Positions 6,170-9,498 of a DNA stretch of 9,498 nt are shown in pieces; the stretch's first letter is position 1, and every line of letters begins with the position of its first letter. The translations under genes were made by a program, and so were the position numbers. Origin of the DNA: an uncultured Phascolarctobacterium sp. (GTDB taxonomy: Bacteria; Bacillota; Negativicutes; Acidaminococcales; Acidaminococcaceae). The notes under the pieces are model-generated. The model saw only the letters and a program-made list of their open reading frames with translations, had not been told where the DNA came from and searched no databases. The stretch lies in contig NZ_CAADXO010000022.1 of the NCBI RefSeq assembly GCF_900753045.1, positions 1 through 9,498 on the forward strand, given 5' to 3'.

Positions 6170-7088
6170 TAATAAAAAATTCAGCAGAAGCAAGAAGGCT
6201 CCTGTTGTTACGAACAATACTAAATACCGTCCTGGTGATGTAGTCAGCCTCAAGGTTGTGCGTGCAAATGAAAATGCCGCATTCCTTGACGCAGGCACCG
6301 GTAACACCTCTGACGATATCATGCTGCATAAGCTGCAGCAGACCTCTGAGGTTAATATTGGCGATGAGGTAAAGGTATATCTTTACCTTGATCCCAGCAA
6401 GCGTCTGACGGCCAGCATGAAGCTGCCGAAGATGCGTGAAGGCCAGTTAGGCTATGTACGTGTGCTGAGCGTTACCCGTGACGGCGGCTTCGTTGATATC
6501 GGTGCAGAGCGTGGTGTGTTCCTGCCCTATAGCCAGATGCGCGGCCATGTAAACCCCGGTCAGCTCGTATGGGTAAGACTGTATCGCGATAAGAGCGGCC
6601 GTCAGGCTGTGACGATGCGTGTAGAAGAGGATATGGTGAAAGCCTCTAAGCCTGCAGAAGGCTTAAAAATCGGTGATAAGGTTACCGGTACGATTTATAA
6701 CATTCTGCCGGAAGGCTTCTTCCTTTTTACCAACCAACGCTTTATTGCTTTCCTGCATCGCAGTGAAGTGCCCGGTGGCAGACTTGATTTCGGCCAAGAG
6801 GTTACCTGCCGTGTAACCTATCTGCGCGAGGATGGACGTATTAACGTTTCTATGCGTCTGCAGAAGGAGAACGCTCTTGTTGCGGATGCTCAGGATATCT
6901 ATGATTTCCTGGTGAAGCGCAACGGCAGCATGCCTTACTGCGATTCTACGCCGTTGGAGATTATCAAGCAGAAGTTTGGTATCAGCAAGGCTGCCTTCAA
7001 GCGTGCTCTGGGCCATCTGATGAAAGAGGGCAAGGTGCGTCAGGAGAACGGCTGGACCTATCTGACGGAAGGACAGCAAGAAAAGTAA
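6162..7088 (+). CDS. CvfB-like S1 RNA-binding protein
   Basis: The 308-residue protein has the CvfB/YitL layout: S1-type beta-barrel modules and a C-terminal winged helix. Residues about 20-88 and 90-152 hold two S1-like units (GQLGYVRVLSVTRDGGFVDIG and RGVFLPYSQM are classical S1 strands), about 165-232 a third (IGDKVTGTIYNILPEGFFLF), and about 240-303 the winged helix (AQDIYDFLVKRNGSMP...FGISKAAFKRALGHLMKEGKV). CvfB proteins bind RNA and affect virulence-factor expression in staphylococci; in this organism the role is only inferred to be RNA binding. The start is the ATG at 6162, overlapping rsfS by 8 bases, with GGAG (6151-6154) 7 bases before it. An upstream in-frame start at 6129 would overlap rsfS further and lacks support. 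It is the last gene before the bidirectional terminator. Confidence 0.88.
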   Translation: MIDNKKFSRSKKAPVVTNNTKYRPGDVVSLKVVRANENAAFLDAGTGNTSDDIMLHKLQQTSEVNIGDEVKVYLYLDPSKRLTASMKLPKMREGQLGYVRVLSVTRDGGFVDIGAERGVFLPYSQMRGHVNPGQLVWVRLYRDKSGRQAVTMRVEEDMVKASKPAEGLKIGDKVTGTIYNILPEGFFLFTNQRFIAFLHRSEVPGGRLDFGQEVTCRVTYLREDGRINVSMRLQKENALVADAQDIYDFLVKRNGSMPYCDSTPLEIIKQKFGISKAAFKRALGHLMKEGKVRQENGWTYLTEGQQEK

Positions 7089-7104
7089 ATTTAATATTTG
7101 AAGC

Positions 7105-7145
7105 AAAAAAAACCTGTTAGCTGAGTTTTTCAGCTAACAGGTTTT
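7105..7145. terminator. bidirectional intrinsic terminator between convergent operons
   Basis: A 14-bp stem (7111-7124 with 7130-7143, AACCTGTTAGCTGA and its complement) has a 5-base loop and is flanked by an A-run on the left (7105-7112) and TTTT on the right (7142-7145). It can therefore end the + strand cvfB transcript and, on the other strand, the exbB-exbD-tonB transcript. Confidence 0.92.
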
Positions 7146-7147
7146 AA

Positions 7148-7903
7148 TTATCTCAGTCTGAAGGTGAAGGGTAAGCGCAAATAGCAGCGAACCTTTTGGC
7201 CGTTAGTACCGACAGCGCTGGTGAAGCGCCATTTATAAGCGGCATTGATGCCTGCCTGGTCGAGGTTAGCGTTACCGCTGGAGCTTACGAGGGTAACCTC
7301 ATCAACAGTACCGTTGGTGTTGACCAGAAGGCGTACAACGCCTGAACCAGTGATGCCTGCATTGCGTTCTGCAGCAGGATATACAGGGTCAATCTTGCGC
7401 ACGATACGCGGCATAATTGCAACAGAAGCGTTGCCGCTGCCACCGCCGCTGCCACTGCCTGTACCGCTGCCGTTGCCTGTGCCGTGGCCGCTGCCGTTAC
7501 CACCGCCACTGCCGGAGCCTGTGCCGGGGCCGACACCGCTGCCGTGGCCGCTACCTTGACCTGTGCCGCTGCCCTTGCGGGCAACTTTTTTCACAGCAGA
7601 TTTTTTATGTACAGGTTGAGGCTTGTTGTCATCGTTTTTCCAGATAGTATCCGGATCGGGTGTAGGCTCTTCCTGCACATCTTCTTCAGTAGAGTTTTCT
7701 TCGTCATTTGCATTGCTGTCTTCAATGTCGGCATCATTGCCGCCACCGCCACCGCCGCCGCCAAACAGCGAAACTTCGACGATATCGCTTGCAGGCTGAT
7801 GTGAGATATTAAACAGGCCGACAAAGCTTACGAAAAGTAAGATAAAAATATGTGTTACGATAGAACCGATAAAGCCGATTCTACTGCGTTGACCAGAATT
7901 CAT
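7148..7903 (-). CDS. tonB: TonB-family energy transducer with Gly/Ser-rich linker
   Basis: TonB carries proton-motive energy from the ExbB-ExbD motor in the inner membrane to outer-membrane receptors. The 251 residues contain an N-terminal signal anchor (about 9-32, SIVTHIFILLFVSFVGLF), an eight-glycine run (48-55), an acidic segment (57-86), a short basic segment (HKKSAVKKVARK, 99-110), a Gly/Ser/Thr/His/Asn linker (111-158) and a C-terminal TonB domain (about 165-251). The last shows the expected IDPVYPAAERNAGITGSGVV, the SSSGNANLDQAGINAAYKWRF core and a final beta strand LPFTFRLR. The linker replaces the usual Pro-Glu/Pro-Lys rods. The start overlaps the exbD stop by one base (TAATG), with GGAG at 7914-7917, so translation is coupled. 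It is the last gene of the exbB-exbD-tonB operon and ends at the shared terminator. Partner receptors are outside the window. Confidence 0.92.
   Translation of the reverse strand: MNSGQRSRIGFIGSIVTHIFILLFVSFVGLFNISHQPASDIVEVSLFGGGGGGGGNDADIEDSNANDEENSTEEDVQEEPTPDPDTIWKNDDNKPQPVHKKSAVKKVARKGSGTGQGSGHGSGVGPGTGSGSGGGNGSGHGTGNGSGTGSGSGGGSGNASVAIMPRIVRKIDPVYPAAERNAGITGSGVVRLLVNTNGTVDEVTLVSSSGNANLDQAGINAAYKWRFTSAVGTNGQKVRCYLRLPFTFRLR
7430..7573 (-). repeat. low-complexity coding repeat (Gly-X linker of TonB)
   Basis: This stretch encodes the 48-residue Gly-rich linker. It reads as irregular 6-base units built from GGC/GGT/GGA alternating with AGC, ACC/ACA, CAC or AAC codons. It is a coding repeat likely to change length by slippage, not a separate element. 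Confidence 0.85.
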
Positions 7904-8313
7904 TATTTACCAGCTCCATCCGTTGCCAAACCAAAGCGGGTAATACCTGCGCCTTTAAGTTTATCAATAAGTTCAATAACACGACCGTAATCAACATCCT
8001 TGTCTGCTCTGATAACAATAGCAAAACGAGGATTATTTTTTTGCTCGATTGAGGATTGGGTTATTAAAGATTGGATATCTGTCGGCGCATCGCCAAGATA
8101 AAGAGTACCGTCATTTTTCAGGGATACAGCGAAGGTAGTCGTTGTATCCGTAGCAGCATGTGCTGCCTGCGGCAGTTTTACGGGAATGGTTTTCAGGTCG
8201 ATCATGTACATGGTGCTGAGCATAAAGAATACCAGCAGGAAGAACATGATATCGATCATAGGGATAATAATAAGCTCCGGTGTTTTTCTATCACGTACAT
8301 TGCGCAGCTGCAT
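7903..8313 (-). CDS. exbD: ExbD, biopolymer transport protein of the TonB motor
   Basis: ExbD forms, with ExbB, the proton-driven motor that energises TonB. The 136 residues have a short cytoplasmic N-terminus, one membrane helix (about 13-35, within ELIIIPMIDIMFFLLVFFML) and a periplasmic domain. Asp21 in PMIDIMF corresponds to the conserved intramembrane proton-carrying Asp of the family. The periplasmic part shows NPRFAIVIRADKDVDYGRVIELIDKLKGAGITRFGLAT, which is typical. The start ATG overlaps the exbB stop by one base (TAATG) with AGGAG at 8323-8327; the stop in turn overlaps the tonB start. Both overlaps point to coupled translation and fixed stoichiometry. Nothing is missing. Confidence 0.95.
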   Translation of the reverse strand: MQLRNVRDRKTPELIIIPMIDIMFFLLVFFMLSTMYMIDLKTIPVKLPQAAHAATDTTTTFAVSLKNDGTLYLGDAPTDIQSLITQSSIEQKNNPRFAIVIRADKDVDYGRVIELIDKLKGAGITRFGLATDGAGK

Positions 8314-8930
8314 TATTTACCACTCCTTGTTTCTGCTTCGAGAAGAGCACTGAAGCATTGCTCCATGTCGGTAATCATATTATCCATACGATGGGCAAAA
8401 TAAGAGTGTGCGCACAAGGAAAGAATAGCTACGCAAAGACCGGTAGCAGTAGCGATAAGTGCTTCGCCGATACCGCCGGTAATAGCGATAGGAGCGCCTG
8501 ATTCCAAATTGAAGATACTGAAGGCGCCGATCATACCAACGATGGTACCGAGCAGGCCCAGCAGCGGGGACATAGTAACGATAATAGCAAGGTAGTCCAG
8601 TTTGTTTTTCAGTTTAGCAATGAAAATACCTGCCTGGCTTTCCAAAAATGCTTTTTGCTGTTCTCTGCCGTCGGTGATTTTTGCAGCATCAGCAACGATT
8701 TTAGCGCATTCGCCGTTGGTTGCTTCTGCTAATTGAAAAGCTTCTTCTCTTTCATTAGCTCGCAAAAGTTCGCAATACTTAGCGGCAAAGGGCTGACCGC
8801 TGTCTTCTGCCTTGTAAAACAGAAAACGTTCAATGGCAATCGCAATTACTGCGATTGAGCAGAAAAGCAGCGGCCACATAACGAGACCGCCTTTGTGAAA
8901 ATACATGATTGTTTGTTGAATTGCTTCCAT
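8313..8930 (-). CDS. exbB: ExbB / MotA-TolQ-ExbB proton channel protein
   Basis: ExbB is the pentameric scaffold of the TonB motor in the inner membrane. From the ATG at 8930 it has 205 residues: a first helix (about 13-33, GGLVMWPLLFCSIAVIAIAIERFL), a cytoplasmic region, and two further helices containing SPLLGLLGTIVGMIGAF (about 110-130) and GIGEALIATATGLCVAILSL (about 150-170), the hallmark MotA/TolQ/ExbB pore segments. I chose 8930 because AGGAGG (8937-8942 on this strand) is 6 bases upstream; the upstream in-frame ATG codons at 8954 and 8957 lack a site and would add only nine residues. It is the first gene of the operon, driven by the promoter at 9031-9059. The neighbours show that it is ExbB and not TolQ or MotA. 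Confidence 0.94.
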   Translation of the reverse strand: MEAIQQTIMYFHKGGLVMWPLLFCSIAVIAIAIERFLFYKAEDSGQPFAAKYCELLRANEREEAFQLAEATNGECAKIVADAAKITDGREQQKAFLESQAGIFIAKLKNKLDYLAIIVTMSPLLGLLGTIVGMIGAFSIFNLESGAPIAITGGIGEALIATATGLCVAILSLCAHSYFAHRMDNMITDMEQCFSALLEAETRSGK

Positions 8931-8936
8931 GAATTG

Positions 8937-8942
8937 CCTCCT
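8937..8942 (-). promoter_or_regulatory. ribosome binding site that decides the exbB start
   Basis: AGGAGG on the minus strand lies 6 bases before the ATG at 8930, the reason to reject the two more distal ATG codons. Confidence 0.8.
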
Positions 8943-8967
8943 AAAAATACTCATCATAAAATTTTTT

Positions 8968-9014
8968 TGGCAGCAGCAACTGCCACAGCTTGTTTTGGAA
9001 AATATTACAAGCTG
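8968..9014 (-). promoter_or_regulatory. two tandem hairpins in the exbB leader
   Basis: Within the roughly 94-base predicted leader of the operon, CAGCTTGT and its exact complement (8986-8993 with 9007-9014) enclose a 13-base loop. Directly next to it TGGCAG and CTGCCA (8968-8973 with 8980-8985) enclose 6 bases. On the transcript an A-run and then TTTT follow, which is not a standard terminator. I do not recognise this as a known riboswitch. A regulatory role is inference. Confidence 0.5.
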
Positions 9015-9030
9015 AATTGTGTTAATTTAT

Positions 9031-9059
9031 AGTATATATTATCAATATGTAAAATGCAA
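9031..9059 (-). promoter_or_regulatory. sigma-70-type promoter of exbB-exbD-tonB
   Basis: On the minus strand TTGCAT (9054-9059) and TATACT (9031-9036) are separated by exactly 17 bases. The start point would be near 9024. The spacer contains TTGATAATATA, resembling half of a Fur-type site, but the other half does not fit, so regulation by iron is not supported. Confidence 0.6.
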
Positions 9060-9106
9060 GAGGGTGAGGAAGATAATTAGCTGAAAGTGTTTAGAATGTA
9101 ACAATG

Positions 9107-9135
9107 TTGACTTGCAGATAAGGTTATGGTATAAT
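9107..9135 (+). promoter_or_regulatory. strong promoter of the cobalamin riboswitch transcript
   Basis: TTGACT (9107-9112), a 17-base spacer and a perfect TATAAT (9130-9135) with the extended -10 TGG form a near-consensus promoter. Transcription would start near 9142, about 40 bases before the aptamer. It points away from the exbB promoter, with 47 bases between the two -35 boxes. Confidence 0.85.
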
Positions 9136-9183
9136 TTTGGCTAACAAAATTTTGACTAATGTATATAATTAAGAATAATCAAG

Positions 9184-9336
9184 CTATCAGGTGTCTAATA
9201 AAGACTTAATAAGTAAGCAGGTGCAAAGCCTGCGCTGTCACGCAGCTGTAAAGTGGAGCAAGCCTTAATATGTCACTGGGAAACTGGGAAGGCAAGGTTT
9301 GCGAGGAAACTGAGCCAGAAGAATTGCCTGAATTAG
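9184..9336 (+). promoter_or_regulatory. cobalamin (B12) riboswitch aptamer
   Basis: Conserved cobalamin aptamer parts appear in order: GGTGCAAAGCCTGCGCTGTC followed by ACGCAGCTGTAA (about 9220-9251), TCACTGGGAAACTGGGAAGG (9273-9292), CGAGGAAACTGAGCCAG (about 9302-9318) and the B12 box around 9313-9330 (GCCAGAAGAATTGCC). CAGG (9188-9191) pairs with CCTG (9327-9330) to close the structure. Such riboswitches bind adenosyl- or methylcobalamin and usually switch off cobalamin transport or synthesis genes. Sequence after the aptamer (about 9337-9385) leads to a terminator, so control is probably at the level of transcription. The regulated gene lies beyond the window. The B12 box differs from the usual GCCAGGAGACCTGCC at several inner positions. 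Core matches make the identification firm; the boundaries are approximate. Confidence 0.93.
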
Positions 9337-9385
9337 TTCAACTCAAGTGTACTGCGAGCGACAGGAGACTTCAAGGGGATAGGTG

Positions 9386-9419
9386 CGTCCTTCTGTCAGT
9401 GTGCAGAAGGACGTTTTTT
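9386..9419 (+). terminator. intrinsic terminator of the riboswitch expression platform
   Basis: CGTCCTTCTG (9386-9395) pairs perfectly with CAGAAGGACG (9404-9413) around an 8-base loop and is followed by TTTTTT (9414-9419). Its place about 50 bases after the aptamer fits a ligand-controlled terminator. I did not establish the competing antiterminator pairing. A group II intron begins two bases later, at 9422. Confidence 0.9.
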
Positions 9420-9421
9420 CT

Positions 9422-9498
9422 GTGCGCCCAGCATGGGCGCACTCTAATGGGTGAAAGTCCCTAGACCGCCCGGTAGCGGGAAGGTCATAGCTGAACAC
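9422..9498 (+). mobile_element. group II intron, 5' end (probably class IIC), continues beyond window
   Basis: The sequence starts with GTGCG, the group II intron 5' consensus, and continues with a perfect 8-bp hairpin (9422-9429 with 9435-9442, loop AGCAT), then TCTAATGGGTGAAAGTCCC, which closely resembles domain I of bacterial group II introns as I remember them. The intron-encoded reverse transcriptase/maturase and the 3' end lie outside the window. Insertion directly behind the T-tract of a terminator hairpin is the known site preference of class IIC introns and supports both class and boundary. The final class needs the rest of the intron. Confidence 0.87.

Noticed and set aside
7430..7573. 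Short G/C repeats that could suggest a CRISPR array or tandem repeat element
   Set aside because: Units are about 6 bases with no spacers, and they are in frame as a Gly-X linker of TonB.
7245..7804. Several open frames on both strands opposite or shifted to the Gly-rich part of tonB
   Set aside because: They encode Pro-, Leu-, Cys- or Ala-rich low-complexity peptides, produced by the GC-rich 6-base coding repeat read in other frames.
9031..9060. Possible Fur box in the exbB promoter (TTGATAATATATACTA)
   Set aside because: Only one half matches the Fur consensus; the second half has too few matching bases, and the motif is explained by AT-rich promoter sequence.
9270..9464. A 64-residue open frame on the + strand
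   Set aside because: It runs through the riboswitch aptamer, the terminator and the intron start; it has no ribosome binding site and is explained by structured RNA.

Overview
The window suggests a diderm member of the Firmicutes, most likely class Negativicutes (inference). It combines Firmicutes-type genes (a nadD-yqeK-LCP-rsfS string, a CvfB-like S1 protein, AGGAGG ribosome binding sites) with an ExbB-ExbD-TonB system, which only makes sense in a cell with an outer membrane. I cannot name a genus.

Layout. (1) Positions 1-~1230 hold the 3' part of an IS200/IS605-type element: a TnpB gene cut by the window edge, a probable guide-RNA/right-end region, and a terminal hairpin lying almost against the next gene. 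TnpB looks partly decayed: one zinc-ribbon Cys is Tyr, and a TnpB-like tail lies in another frame after the stop. (2) 1247-3221 encode a MacB/LolD-type ABC ATPase and its FtsX/MacB-type permease, closed by a perfect 15-bp hairpin. (3) 3281-7088 is a housekeeping run on the + strand: a 57-residue membrane protein, NadD (NAD synthesis), YqeK (HD-domain Ap4A hydrolase), an LCP-family cell-envelope ligase, RsfS (ribosome silencing) and a CvfB-like RNA-binding protein. An extended -10 promoter sits just before nadD, and a bidirectional terminator at 7105-7145 ends the run. (4) 7148-8930, minus strand, is a tightly coupled exbB-exbD-tonB operon with its own promoter and a structured leader. (5) Divergent from it, 9107-9413 is a strong promoter, a cobalamin riboswitch and an intrinsic terminator. 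The 5' end of a group II intron begins at 9422, directly behind the terminator U-tract, and runs out of the window.

How the parts fit. The exbB-exbD-tonB operon supplies energy for outer-membrane transport. The riboswitch fires in the opposite direction and presumably once controlled a B12/cobalt uptake or synthesis gene beyond the window, perhaps a TonB-dependent receptor. The most interesting feature is the intron: it has the typical group IIC insertion position behind a terminator hairpin, but this terminator is probably conditional. Intron transcription, splicing and mobility could therefore depend on cobalamin, and any downstream gene would be separated from its riboswitch by the intron.
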